The notes under the pieces: generated by a model
What the model was told of the DNA's origin: nothing
Seen by the model: the letters and a program-made list of their open reading frames with translations, nothing else
Databases searched by the model: none
Translations under genes and position numbers: made by a program
From: Halieaceae bacterium
Lineage (GTDB): Bacteria; Pseudomonadota; Gammaproteobacteria; Pseudomonadales; Halieaceae
DNA: 16,615 nucleotides
NCBI GenBank assembly: GCA_011524755.1
Contig: WTJR01000146.1
Coordinates: 1 to 16,615 of the forward strand
Reading direction: 5' to 3'
Shown: piece by piece, positions 1 to 6,105 of the stretch
Layout of the letters: each line of letters starts with the position of its first letter
How positions within the stretch are numbered: position 1 is the first letter of the stretch

Positions 1-181
1 TCAAGGAAGGGTGTCAACACTAAATTTTACCCTCAAAATACCGCTTTACGCCTGCATTTGCCCTCGATTTGAGAAATGCGTTCGAGCAGTCGTAATTTTC
101 GCTCCCGTAACCCCTAGACGACTCGGCTCAGGCGGCCTACAAATTACATCGCCGCCGAGACATCGGAACACGACACAGCCG

Positions 182-209
182 GGCGCTAGCAGCGGTTGTG
201 CTAGGCGCC
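182..209. repeat. GC-rich inverted repeat (hairpin)
   Basis: GGCGCTAGCA (182-191) pairs with TGCTAGGCGCC (199-209) through ten base pairs with one bulged base, around a 7-base loop. No T-run follows on either strand, so it is not a standard intrinsic terminator. It lies beyond the left tRNA-like repeat; it could be an old terminator or another structured element. Its function is unknown. Confidence 0.45.
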
Positions 210-223
210 AAAGGACAAATTTA

Positions 224-250
224 TTGAGAAACAAATGGAGCTGGCAGGAA
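224..250 (-). repeat. Left copy of tRNA-Thr 3'-end repeat (att-like)
   Basis: Positions 224-245 match 1049-1071, the tRNA-Thr 3' acceptor strand, CCA and 3' flank. They share the 13-mer AAATGGAGCTGGC exactly, and 20 of 23 aligned columns are identical over the whole stretch. After a 3-base gap both copies continue with AGGAA. The match then stops, so this is not a whole second tRNA. Such a partial copy is what integration at a tRNA 3' end leaves. Part of the match also forms one arm of the hairpin at 237-281, so a terminator arm that resembles the tRNA end by chance is the main alternative. Confidence 0.55.
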
Positions 251-281
251 ACTACTGCTATCGGGTGACTGCCATAGCTCC
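226..281 (-). terminator. Possible terminator for the 307-750 gene
   Basis: On the minus strand, just past the stop codon of the 307-750 gene, GGAGCTATGGCA (270-281) can pair with TGCCAGCTCC (237-246) with a 2-base bulge and a loop of about 23 bases. It is followed by the T-rich tract ATTTGTTTCTC. The long loop and interrupted T-run make it a weak candidate. It overlaps the left att-like repeat. Confidence 0.4.
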
Positions 282-306
282 TGCAGCGCGTCTTTAAAAT
301 TGGTGA

Positions 307-750
307 CTACCAGCTAGGAGCTTCAGCGATCACATTAATCGAAGCATTTAATTGAACTTCACCATCCCACTGTGTTTTGTCTCCCAAAGAGACCATCTGA
401 CCGAGAGGCAGATTCATCGAAGTATTAACTATCCGGGGTTCACCGCCAGTTTCGTACTTCAAATCAAATGAGATGGGAACATGGGGAACTCCTGACTCAA
501 TTTGAAGCGGCTCAGTTTGTACTGCAATCAGGTAGTTGTCGTTTTCAGAGGAGAGTTCAATTGATCCACCGCCTCCTACTTTCAAGATGATGCGTGGTGC
601 AGCAGTGATTTCACCCAATACCAGAACCTCCATGTTGATGTCATAGAACTTCTCCAAATGCTTATCACTTTCGTCAGCGATTCCTGCGCTGTGAGCAACG
701 TGGGTGAAAGGTAGAACGAGCAGAGCAAACACTAATAGTAGAGACTTCAT
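307..750 (-). CDS. Exported protein of unknown function
   Basis: I do not recognise this 147-residue protein. The start at 748-750 is chosen because GGGGA sits 7 bases upstream and a clear signal peptide begins there: MKSLLL, a hydrophobic run to about residue 16, and a likely signal peptidase I site near AHS-A at residues 20-22. An upstream TTG at 769-771 would add seven residues before the signal and is unlikely. The mature part (about 125 residues) has no Cys, no membrane helix and no obvious catalytic motif. It alternates hydrophobic and polar residues like a small beta-sandwich, with a Gly-rich turn (GGGGS). The segment around APRIILKVGG faintly recalls secretin-type beta domains, which is a weak impression only. 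It stands alone, has its own candidate promoter, and lies between the two copies of a tRNA-derived repeat, so it may be acquired cargo. Confidence 0.75.
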   Translation of the reverse strand: MKSLLLVFALLVLPFTHVAHSAGIADESDKHLEKFYDINMEVLVLGEITAAPRIILKVGGGGSIELSSENDNYLIAVQTEPLQIESGVPHVPISFDLKYETGGEPRIVNTSMNLPLGQMVSLGDKTQWDGEVQLNASINVIAEAPSW

Positions 751-785
751 TGATGATTCCCCGTTAAGCAAAGGACTGAGTGACG

Positions 786-814
786 AATATAGCGTAGACC
801 AAAAGCTATGTTAG
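786..814 (-). promoter_or_regulatory. Candidate sigma-70 promoter for the 307-750 gene
   Basis: On the minus strand, CTAACA (809-814; 4 of 6 consensus) is followed after exactly 17 bases by TATATT (786-791; 5 of 6). A start near 779 would give a leader of about 30 bases carrying the GGGGA ribosome binding site. This is a motif match only. Confidence 0.4.
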
Positions 815-959
815 GACGCTAATTTTACGCGAGGAGATTGAGCAACACGGTAAGCCTAAGCCAACCTCTAATGTATCTGGCGGCTAACCACCCCTACCAG
901 ACTACTGCGAGAGCGTCCTAAGGGAGGGTACTTCGAAGCCCCATAGGAATGAACAGCCA

Positions 960-994
960 GAGAAAGATTTCTCATGCTCTGTCTCGGGGAGCAT
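960..994. repeat. Two abutting inverted repeats
   Basis: GAGAAA-GA-TTTCTC (960-973) is directly followed by ATGCTC, a 9-base loop, and GAGCAT (974-994). TTT then follows on the plus strand. The pair could terminate a plus-strand transcript, although no plus-strand gene is visible to the left, or it could be part of a small structured RNA. The function is not determinable. Confidence 0.4.
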
Positions 995-1013
995 TTTGGA
1001 GGGGATAATGGCG

Positions 1014-1044
1014 AAAAAGACCTACAGATAATGAATCTATGTAG
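1014..1044 (-). terminator. Intrinsic terminator after tRNA-Thr
   Basis: On the minus strand, 17 bases past the CCA end of the tRNA, CTAC-AT-AGAT pairs with ATCT-GTAG around a 5-base loop (1022-1044). GTCTTTTT follows (five T at 1014-1018). Eight base pairs with a 2-base bulge plus a T-run fit a Rho-independent terminator ending the birA-coaX-tRNA transcript. Confidence 0.6.
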
Positions 1045-1048
1045 ATAT

Positions 1049-1079
1049 TTGATAAATAAAATGGAGCTGGCGAGAGGAA
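1049..1079 (-). repeat. Right copy of tRNA-Thr 3'-end repeat (att-like)
   Basis: Partner of the repeat at 224-250. It covers the last bases of tRNA-Thr, the CCA at 1062-1064 and the A/T-rich 3' flank. The two copies start 825 bases apart in direct orientation, the geometry of attL/attR flanking an insert at a tRNA 3' end, where the gene stays intact on one side. Confidence 0.55.
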
Positions 1080-1137
1080 TCGAACCCCCGACCGGCTGAT
1101 TACAAATCAGCTGCTCTACCTACTGAGCTACGCCAGC
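1062..1137 (-). tRNA. tRNA-Thr (anticodon UGU)
   Basis: Read on the minus strand this is a complete 76-base cloverleaf. The 7-bp acceptor stem GCTGGCG pairs with CGCCAGC, the D arm is GCTC-AGTAGGTA-GAGC, and the anticodon stem GCTGA/TCAGC encloses loop TTTGTAA with TGT at 1102-1104. The T arm contains TTCGATT. The discriminator base is T, and CCA is encoded (1062-1064). The UGU anticodon reads threonine ACA and probably other ACN codons. It lies 62 bases past the coaX stop in the same direction, with no good promoter seen between, so it is probably cotranscribed with birA-coaX. Its 3' end is partly duplicated at 224-250. Confidence 0.97.
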
Positions 1138-1199
1138 TAGACGTTGGGTGAGCGGGTCACCACGAAGGGCGCACATCATCGTCAAGAGGGGCCCTCAGG

Positions 1200-1925
1200 T
1201 CAAGCCCCATTTAACCAAAAATCCAAACCATCAAATACGAGGCCGTCGACACGTTGAGCATTCAGCCCGAGCGTCACAAGTTCGGGAGCTGAACCACCTG
1301 TCAAATAGACCGTTGCATTGGGAAATCGATCGATAACATTTTGGCAGGAAGCCAAAAGTGTCAGCCAGATGCCTGACAAGACACAGCCCGCGGTATCAGT
1401 TCCCAGTGAGATAGAAGGCTCAGGATCTTCAGAAAATCGAATCTTATCGGTGTTTGCCACGAGCGCATCACGCGCCAGCGCCATGCCGGGGAATATGTAG
1501 CCACCGATGTGCTGGCCATTTTCCAGCACATCAATGGTGCACGCAGTCCCGACATCGATGATCACGGCAGAGCTTTCACCTCGCGCCTTAATGGCCAATA
1601 AAGCAAGCCATCGATCCACACCCAGACGTTGCGGCTCATCATACGCATTGCGAACACCGGCAAATGTGGCAGAACTTTTCACGAAGTGAAGCGTAGCGTC
1701 ACTCAGAGATTCGAACGCATGTCGAATCTCGTGCGCGTAGGTGTCGTCCTTTACACACGACACAGCGACTGCATATTGCTTGGAGTCATCCAGCGCTGCG
1801 ACCCAGTCACGAAGAGCACGCAAGTCACCCTGCCCGTCAGCCACGACCTCACCACCACTGCGCAATTGCCACTTGGTCGAGGTATTCCCAGCATCCACGA
1901 GGATTCGCATATCAACAGTGCTCAT
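1200..1925 (-). CDS. coaX: Type III pantothenate kinase CoaX
   Basis: CoaX phosphorylates pantothenate to 4'-phosphopantothenate with ATP, the first step of coenzyme A synthesis, in the cytoplasm. The 241-residue length fits the type III family. The N-terminal phosphate loop DAGNTSTKW spans residues 11-19, LGVDRW lies at 101-106, the second ATP-binding motif DVGTACTID at 124-132, and GGYIFPG at 141-147. All belong to the ASKHA fold. Type III kinases need a monovalent cation and are not feedback-inhibited by CoA, which is family knowledge. The ATG overlaps the birA stop (ATGA), so translation is probably coupled. A second Met at residue 6 is an alternative start, since MRILVDAGN is where many homologues begin. 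Confidence 0.95.
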   Translation of the reverse strand: MSTVDMRILVDAGNTSTKWQLRSGGEVVADGQGDLRALRDWVAALDDSKQYAVAVSCVKDDTYAHEIRHAFESLSDATLHFVKSSATFAGVRNAYDEPQRLGVDRWLALLAIKARGESSAVIIDVGTACTIDVLENGQHIGGYIFPGMALARDALVANTDKIRFSEDPEPSISLGTDTAGCVLSGIWLTLLASCQNVIDRFPNATVYLTGGSAPELVTLGLNAQRVDGLVFDGLDFWLNGA

Positions 1926-2722
1926 TGAGTATCAACATGACCGAGACTAACCTCACCGGCATAGACAGTTCTTAGCTTCCCCGCGAACTCTACCTGCAGA
2001 CCGCCGTCGTGCGAAAGACCGCGGGCAATACCCAAACCCTCTCCCAAGGTCGGTACAGCCACTGGCTGATTTAGAAGCATATCGCGGCTCGACCAAGACG
2101 AGGTGAGCCAAGCCTGTAAGGCAGCATGAGACAAATGGCACATGTTGACCAGTGCAGCTGACACCAGAGCAGCGACTATCGACAGGTCAACCGACCTATC
2201 AATATGCTTGCAGATACAGGTTACAGGGCGCTGTAATAGTGCGGGGTCGGGGTGCGATGCGACATTGAGTCCAACCCCAATAACCACGGCAACATCATCG
2301 CCGGATAGATTCACCGTCTCCAACAGCACGCCACCAACTTTCATACCTTGAACATAAAGGTCATTGGGCCATTTAATTTTGCATTCAAGCGACAACTCCC
2401 GCTCCAGCGCATCGGCGACAGCGACCGTCACACCCAGTGACCACAAACTCAGCTCGGTGAGCGGGCGGTCCGAGTGGACACAGTACGACAAATATAAATT
2501 TCCGGCGGGCGGACTCTGCCAGAGACTGCCGCGGCGCCCAACACCCGCGGTTTGCGCACGAGCCAGCAGCAAGGTCTGGTTAGCTGTCACAGCCTGCGCT
2601 TTTAATTGCGCATTCGTGGAGTCGACTGTCTCAACCACAGTGAGCTGAACGCCCGAATCCAGAACCGGCGTCAGCCGACGGCGCAGATCTAACTCTAATT
2701 CATTGAGTTCTGTGGAAGTCAT
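1922..2722 (-). CDS. birA: Biotin--protein ligase BirA, lacking the HTH domain
   Basis: The enzyme makes biotinyl-5'-AMP and transfers biotin to the carrier lysine of acetyl-CoA carboxylase. Starting at ATG 2720-2722 gives 266 residues. Visible motifs are DSTN (34-37), the biotin loop AGVGRRGSLW (59-68), KWPND (117-121), KVGGVLLE (128-135) and a C-terminal SH3-like domain (about 218-262). There is no N-terminal winged-helix DNA-binding domain, so this is a class I, non-repressor ligase. The canonical GRGRRG loop has Val for its first Arg here. No strong ribosome binding site precedes this start. A second ATG at 2807-2809 would add 29 residues of low-complexity sequence that matches nothing I know. 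The 3' end overlaps coaX. Confidence 0.9.
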   Translation of the reverse strand: MTSTELNELELDLRRRLTPVLDSGVQLTVVETVDSTNAQLKAQAVTANQTLLLARAQTAGVGRRGSLWQSPPAGNLYLSYCVHSDRPLTELSLWSLGVTVAVADALERELSLECKIKWPNDLYVQGMKVGGVLLETVNLSGDDVAVVIGVGLNVASHPDPALLQRPVTCICKHIDRSVDLSIVAALVSAALVNMCHLSHAALQAWLTSSWSSRDMLLNQPVAVPTLGEGLGIARGLSHDGGLQVEFAGKLRTVYAGEVSLGHVDTQ

Positions 2723-2833
2723 GGGTGATGGCGTAAACGAGAGATAAGCAGGCTGATCATGGTCAGATATGGTATACGGTTTCTTTCTTTCAAGTGCATT
2801 GACGTGCATTCACATGCGGGGTCGCAAACAGAT

Positions 2834-3157
2834 ATGTACACAAAGTTCAGATTGGTTGCGGTGTGCCTTGCAGTGGCCATCGGCGCAGGCCTTATCGGAC
2901 AACTGTGGGTTGTCTCGCTGGACATCCTGAGCCTATCTGAAGCGGCGAGAGGTGTCCTGTTTCTACTGGTCGCCCTCGGACTCATGGGTTATCAGCGTCT
3001 CAGCCTCGTTTTGAGTGCCATCATCTGCTTACCTTCTGTACTCGCTCAACCGCTGACATTGGATAGTAACGTTCTACTGACCGGTCAATATGCGCTTCTC
3101 GCGCTTAGCCTAGTATTGCTAGTCATGCATACCCAAAAATCCTCCGATGACGCGTAA
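2834..3157 (+). CDS. Small membrane protein of unknown function
   Basis: A 107-residue, strongly hydrophobic protein with three to four predicted helices: about residues 7-29, 39-54, 56-71 and 80-99. The C-terminus is short and polar, ending KSSDDA. Its N-terminal MYTKFR suggests an inside N-terminus. The start at 2834 places the first helix right after a short positive stretch; an in-frame start 25 codons upstream would add residues of no membrane character and overlap the birA promoter side. I recognise no family. It is divergent from birA and only 8 bases ahead of the methyltransferase gene, so the two are probably cotranscribed, but that says little about function. Confidence 0.7.
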   Translation: MYTKFRLVAVCLAVAIGAGLIGQLWVVSLDILSLSEAARGVLFLLVALGLMGYQRLSLVLSAIICLPSVLAQPLTLDSNVLLTGQYALLALSLVLLVMHTQKSSDDA

Positions 3158-3165
3158 CTGAACGA

Positions 3166-3639
3166 ATGACCCTTCATGCACTAGCGATAGAAAGTCCTCT
3201 CGGGAACCTGCAGCTCGTCAGTGAGGCTGACTACCTGATAGAACTCAATTGGGAGGGGGCTCACAAAGTTCTGAGCAGCACTGCCCGTTCAGAGCCCGTC
3301 ATACTGACGACAGCCGCCGATGAGCTCTCACAGTTTTTCAGCGGCCAGCGATCCGAGTTCTCGGTTCCGATTAAACCGAAAGGTACGGCGTTCCAACTGA
3401 GCGTCTGGCGCGAACTCCAAGCCATAGCGTGGGGCGAGACCTGCTCCTACCGCGACATTGCAGAGCGCCTGGGAAAACCAACGGCGTCACGCGCGGTGGG
3501 CGGGGCGGTGGGTCGAAACCCGATTCCCGTCATTATTCCCTGCCACCGTATCTTGGGTGCGAGCGGCGCCCTCACCGGATTTTCAGGTGGTCTGCAGAAC
3601 AAAAAAATATTACTGGGGTGCGAAGGACACCGGCTCTAA
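3166..3639 (+). CDS. ogt: Methylated-DNA--protein-cysteine methyltransferase
   Basis: A suicide repair protein that moves the alkyl group from O6-methylguanine or O4-methylthymine in DNA to its own cysteine. The 157 residues match Ogt/MGMT, slightly short (usual 160-180). The active site PCHR is at residues 125-128 with acceptor Cys126. The helix-turn-helix region includes SYRDIAERLGKP (94-105) and the arginine finger region SRAVGGAVGRNP (108-119). The C-terminal active-site loop GFSGGLQNKK (138-147) is present. A ribosome binding site is not obvious, in keeping with coupling to the membrane-protein gene 8 bases upstream. It lacks the N-terminal Ada-type zinc regulatory domain, so it is not an Ada regulator. 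Confidence 0.93.
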   Translation: MTLHALAIESPLGNLQLVSEADYLIELNWEGAHKVLSSTARSEPVILTTAADELSQFFSGQRSEFSVPIKPKGTAFQLSVWRELQAIAWGETCSYRDIAERLGKPTASRAVGGAVGRNPIPVIIPCHRILGASGALTGFSGGLQNKKILLGCEGHRL

Positions 3640-3646
3640 CAGAGCT

Positions 3647-3874
3647 TCAGGCATCCAGATCAGGGATCAACTCGTCTTTAAGGCGCTCAATTCCGTCACG
3701 CAGGCGCAACTTCTCTTTTTTCATGCGCTGAATCAGCAATCGATCACCCCAGGGATGCGCCTGAAGGTCAATCAATTCCTGATCGATGGCCCGATGACGC
3801 TCGATCATCAATGACAACCGCATTTCAGGCGTCATTGGCTCGTTAGCGGCAGGCTGATTCAGCTCTGTTGTCAT
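3647..3874 (-). CDS. YdcH-like small protein (DUF465)
   Basis: A 75-residue, charged, mostly helical protein. The core from RLSLMIERHRAIDQEL to IQRMKKEKLRLRDGI matches the pattern of the YdcH/DUF465 family: an HRxID/HHxLD segment, a short turn, then KKxKLxLKDxI. The family forms a helical hairpin or coiled coil and has no established function. The start at 3872-3874 is preferred over the ATG at 3878-3880, because GGGGGAG (3882-3888) is 7 bases from the former and only 1 base from the latter. It converges on the methyltransferase gene with 7 bases between stop codons. No terminator is visible in that gap. Confidence 0.85.
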   Translation of the reverse strand: MTTELNQPAANEPMTPEMRLSLMIERHRAIDQELIDLQAHPWGDRLLIQRMKKEKLRLRDGIERLKDELIPDLDA

Positions 3875-3981
3875 GCGCATGCTCCCCCAAGCACAGCTTT
3901 TACAATCAACGCATGTTGCTATTTATCAAGCAAGCACGAATTTTCCTAACGGTTTCAGGCGAGCAGCCAGAGGTCAGCACT

Positions 3982-4887
3982 TTAGCCTCGGTCACTAAAA
4001 CCTGGGGCATTAAAAATAGCAGCGTAATCAACACACGCATCACCCCCCGCGATAAATGACTCAGCCAGTAACGATGACCGCTGATTGTACTTTATCGGTT
4101 CACCGTCGAACTTGGTGACGCGACCACCTGCTGCACGAACCAAAGCATCGCCCGCTGCGACATCCCACTCGCTACACGCGGAAGTGCGCGGGTAAACATC
4201 CGCGTTTCCGGCAGCCACATCACAAAACTTTACGGCACTGCCAGAATTGCGACGCTCTACCTCACCAAAATGCGACGACAAGCAATCCAATAGTGCCTGG
4301 ACGCGTTTCGGTGAGTGCCTGTGACTCGCTAGCATGACCAGAGGCTGATTCCTGTTCAGACCCTGCACGCTAACAACCGAACCATCTAGGCCTTCGCCCT
4401 CCGGAAAGACCGCAGCGCCGTTCTGGACCACGCCTAGCCAATGCTCCTTGCGACAGGGAATGGAGATCAACCCCAACTCCGATACCCCATCGAGTACCAG
4501 TGCGATATTGATGGTGAATTGATCAGTCTTTTCTATGAACTCTTTGGTCCCATCAAGTGGGTCTACCACCCAGCAAGCGGGCCAGCTTAGACGGTCAGCT
4601 ATGTCGGCTCCCTCCGATTCCTCTGACAGAATCGGTATCGCCAGCGGTAACGCCTCCAACCGCTTACAGATGAGTAGATGGAGTGAAGTATCTGCGTCGG
4701 TCAGGGGCGTGGCGTCGCCCTTTCGGACAACCTCCAATTCATCGACTTTTTCGTAAAAGCCACGAGCCAGAGCGGCTGCCTCATCGACTATTTCTAGAAG
4801 AGATATCAGTAAGGGAACGATCTCCACATCACGTTCGTTCAGAAAAGCGCTTAAACTCTCGTTGTTATTGGACTGAAGCCACCACAT
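3982..4887 (-). CDS. cysQ: 3'(2'),5'-bisphosphate nucleotidase CysQ
   Basis: CysQ hydrolyses 3'-phosphoadenosine 5'-phosphate (PAP) to AMP and phosphate, recycling the by-product of sulfate assimilation and 4'-phosphopantetheine transfer. It belongs to the lithium-sensitive inositol monophosphatase family. Metal-binding motifs are all present: TDAD (63-66), SEES (88-91), DPLDGTKEF (109-117) and SEWDVAAG (239-246). YPR at 232-234 is typical of CysQ rather than inositol monophosphatase. At 301 residues it is longer than E. coli CysQ (about 246), by roughly 20 N-terminal and 20 C-terminal residues. The annotated ATG shares bases with the yrfG ATG on the other strand. GTG at 4825-4827 (codon 21) is the best alternative start. 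Confidence 0.92.
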   Translation of the reverse strand: MWWLQSNNNESLSAFLNERDVEIVPLLISLLEIVDEAAALARGFYEKVDELEVVRKGDATPLTDADTSLHLLICKRLEALPLAIPILSEESEGADIADRLSWPACWVVDPLDGTKEFIEKTDQFTINIALVLDGVSELGLISIPCRKEHWLGVVQNGAAVFPEGEGLDGSVVSVQGLNRNQPLVMLASHRHSPKRVQALLDCLSSHFGEVERRNSGSAVKFCDVAAGNADVYPRTSACSEWDVAAGDALVRAAGGRVTKFDGEPIKYNQRSSLLAESFIAGGDACVDYAAIFNAPGFSDRG

Positions 4888-5617
4888 GACAGAAGACTAC
4901 CACCACATGACGCACAAGACCGGCAATGATGCCTATCTTGAAACGGTAGACTGGACAGAAGTTGACCACGTGCTGTTGGATATGGACGGGACGCTGCTGG
5001 ATCTCGCCTTTGACAATGACTTTTGGGGGCATCGCATCCACGAAAAATACGCGTCAATCCATGACATCAGTATCGAGCAAACCGTGGCGAAGTTTGAACC
5101 GCTCTTCAAACGTGTTGCGGGTACTTTGAATTGGTATTCGACTGATTTTTGGAGTCAGCAGTTCGGCTACAGCATTATTGAGCACTCGCGAACCTATGCT
5201 AGTGGGATCCGGTGGTTACCCTTTGCCAAAGAATTCCTTCATGCTTTGCGCGACGCCGATGTGAGGTCGACCATTGTGACCAATGCACACCCCGACATCG
5301 TGCGCCTGAAACATGAGATGACAGGAATCACGGATTTGGTCGATCGCACCATTAGTAGTCATACATTAGGCCATGCCAAGGAGTCGCCGAACTTTTGGCG
5401 AAAACTTCAGGATGAACTGAAGTTTAGCTCCGGCTCAACACTCTTCTTCGATGATTCACCCGCGGTGCTCTCGGCCGCGATCGATTTTGGTATCGAGAGA
5501 TCTATTGCGATTTGTCACCCGGATAGCACGCGCCCAATACGCATCCCACTGTCATCTTTTGCGATAAATGATTTTGAGCAACTCAATGCGAGCTTACGCA
5601 AAGGCGCCGCTGGCTAA
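4886..5617 (+). CDS. yrfG: GMP/IMP nucleotidase-like HAD hydrolase YrfG
   Basis: A haloacid-dehalogenase phosphatase. E. coli YrfG dephosphorylates purine nucleotides such as GMP and IMP. The nucleophile motif DMDGTLLD lies at residues 32-39 (Asp32 nucleophile, Asp34 acid). It is followed by LAFDNDFW, very like the E. coli protein. Motif II is IVTNAH, the motif III lysine lies in GHAKESP, and motif IV is FFDDSP. The 243 residues exceed E. coli by about 20, mostly at the N-terminus. ATG at 4907-4909 (residue 8) is an alternative start that would free the bases shared with cysQ. The stop overlaps the hslR start (TAATG), the same gene pair as in E. coli yrfG-hslR. Confidence 0.9.
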   Translation: MTEDYHHMTHKTGNDAYLETVDWTEVDHVLLDMDGTLLDLAFDNDFWGHRIHEKYASIHDISIEQTVAKFEPLFKRVAGTLNWYSTDFWSQQFGYSIIEHSRTYASGIRWLPFAKEFLHALRDADVRSTIVTNAHPDIVRLKHEMTGITDLVDRTISSHTLGHAKESPNFWRKLQDELKFSSGSTLFFDDSPAVLSAAIDFGIERSIAICHPDSTRPIRIPLSSFAINDFEQLNASLRKGAAG

Positions 5618-6003
5618 TGGATCGTTTACGCGTAGACAAGTGGCTGTGGGCGGCCCGCTTTTTCAAAACACGGTCGATTGCCAAAACAGCCATTGAGGGT
5701 GGAAAGGTTCATTTGGATGGGCAGCGAGTCAAAGTGTCGAGAGAGATCTCTGTTGGTGAAACCTTAGTTATTAAACAGGGATGGGACGAAAAAGAAGTCG
5801 TCGTGCTCGGCTTAAGTGCGGACCGAGGGCCGGCACCGGTAGCTCGCGAGCTTTACGAGGAGACCGCAGCTAGCATCGAAAAGCGGGAACGAGAGGCACA
5901 AGCTAGAAAAGCTGCCGGTGGCGCTGTTGCACGGCCCACACAAAAACCGGGAAAGCATCAGCGCAAAGCCCTTGAGCGCCTGCGAAAGCAGTTTGATATT
6001 TAA
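5617..6003 (+). CDS. hslR: Ribosome-associated heat shock protein Hsp15
   Basis: Hsp15 binds the 50S subunit carrying a nascent chain whose translation aborted, and with its partner machinery recycles it. The N-terminal S4 RNA-binding domain covers about residues 2-60: RVDKWLWAARFFKTRS, then GGKVHLDGQRVK. A Lys/Arg-rich, probably disordered C-terminal tail includes KPGKHQRKALERLRK. The 128 residues compare with 133 in E. coli. Translation is probably coupled to yrfG through TAATG. In E. coli hslO (Hsp33) follows and the genes are heat-induced; here dxs follows instead, and no heat-shock promoter was identified. Confidence 0.93.
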   Translation: MDRLRVDKWLWAARFFKTRSIAKTAIEGGKVHLDGQRVKVSREISVGETLVIKQGWDEKEVVVLGLSADRGPAPVARELYEETAASIEKREREAQARKAAGGAVARPTQKPGKHQRKALERLRKQFDI

Positions 6004-6008
6004 GGCTG

Positions 6009-6022
6009 CATCTGGCCAGATG
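6009..6022. repeat. Short palindrome after hslR
   Basis: CATCTGGCCAGATG is a perfect 14-base palindrome 5 bases past the hslR stop. No T-run follows on the plus strand, so it is not a clear terminator. It may help stabilise the 3' end of the mRNA. Confidence 0.35.
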
Positions 6023-6054
6023 ACACTGCAACGAAAAAAGACGGGCTTCATTTG

Positions 6055-6105
6055 TTGACGGAGTGGGCGAATGCACTGTCAAATGAGCGTAAAAAATATT
6101 TTACG
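6055..6105 (+). promoter_or_regulatory. Candidate dxs promoter with overlapping palindrome
   Basis: TTGACG (6055-6060; 5 of 6 for -35) precedes TCAAAT (6079-6084; 4 of 6 for -10) with an 18-base spacer, predicting a start near 6091. Exactly there sits an inverted repeat with 7-base arms and a 4-base centre: CGTAAAA (6088-6094) and TTTTACG (6099-6105). An operator at the transcription start would fit, but no regulator is known. TATAGT (6108-6113) is a second -10-like hexamer only 6 bases from the ATG; it lacks a matching -35 and would give a leaderless message. Confidence 0.35.

Larger units (their letters stand above)
1..306. other. Gene-free stretch at left edge
   Basis: I see no convincing gene here. 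The open frames are short, lack ribosome binding sites and have a residue content unlike a real protein. What it does hold is a GC-rich hairpin (182-209), one copy of a tRNA-3'-end-like repeat (224-250), and a hairpin plus T-rich tail that would suit a terminator for the minus-strand gene ending at 307. Confidence 0.6.
751..1048. other. Intergenic region between exported protein and tRNA-Thr
   Basis: About 300 bases without a supportable gene. It holds a candidate promoter for the gene to the left (786-814), two abutting inverted repeats (960-994) and the terminator of the tRNA transcript (1014-1044). None of the further tRNA genes that commonly follow tRNA-Thr at this locus in gammaproteobacteria is present. 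Confidence 0.6.

Noticed and set aside
11..268. 85-codon plus-strand open frame at the left edge
   Set aside because: It has no ATG start, no ribosome binding site and a residue content unlike a real protein. It also runs across two hairpins and the tRNA-like repeat.
1008..1031. Seven-residue frame MAKKTYR with a good GGAGGGG ribosome binding site
   Set aside because: It is too short to support as a gene and overlaps the terminator of the tRNA transcript on the other strand. It could be a relic of a gene start, but nothing further supports it.
1157..1185. TTGACG on the minus strand as a -35 for tRNA-Thr
   Set aside because: The matching position for a -10 reads TGGTGA, which is too far from consensus.
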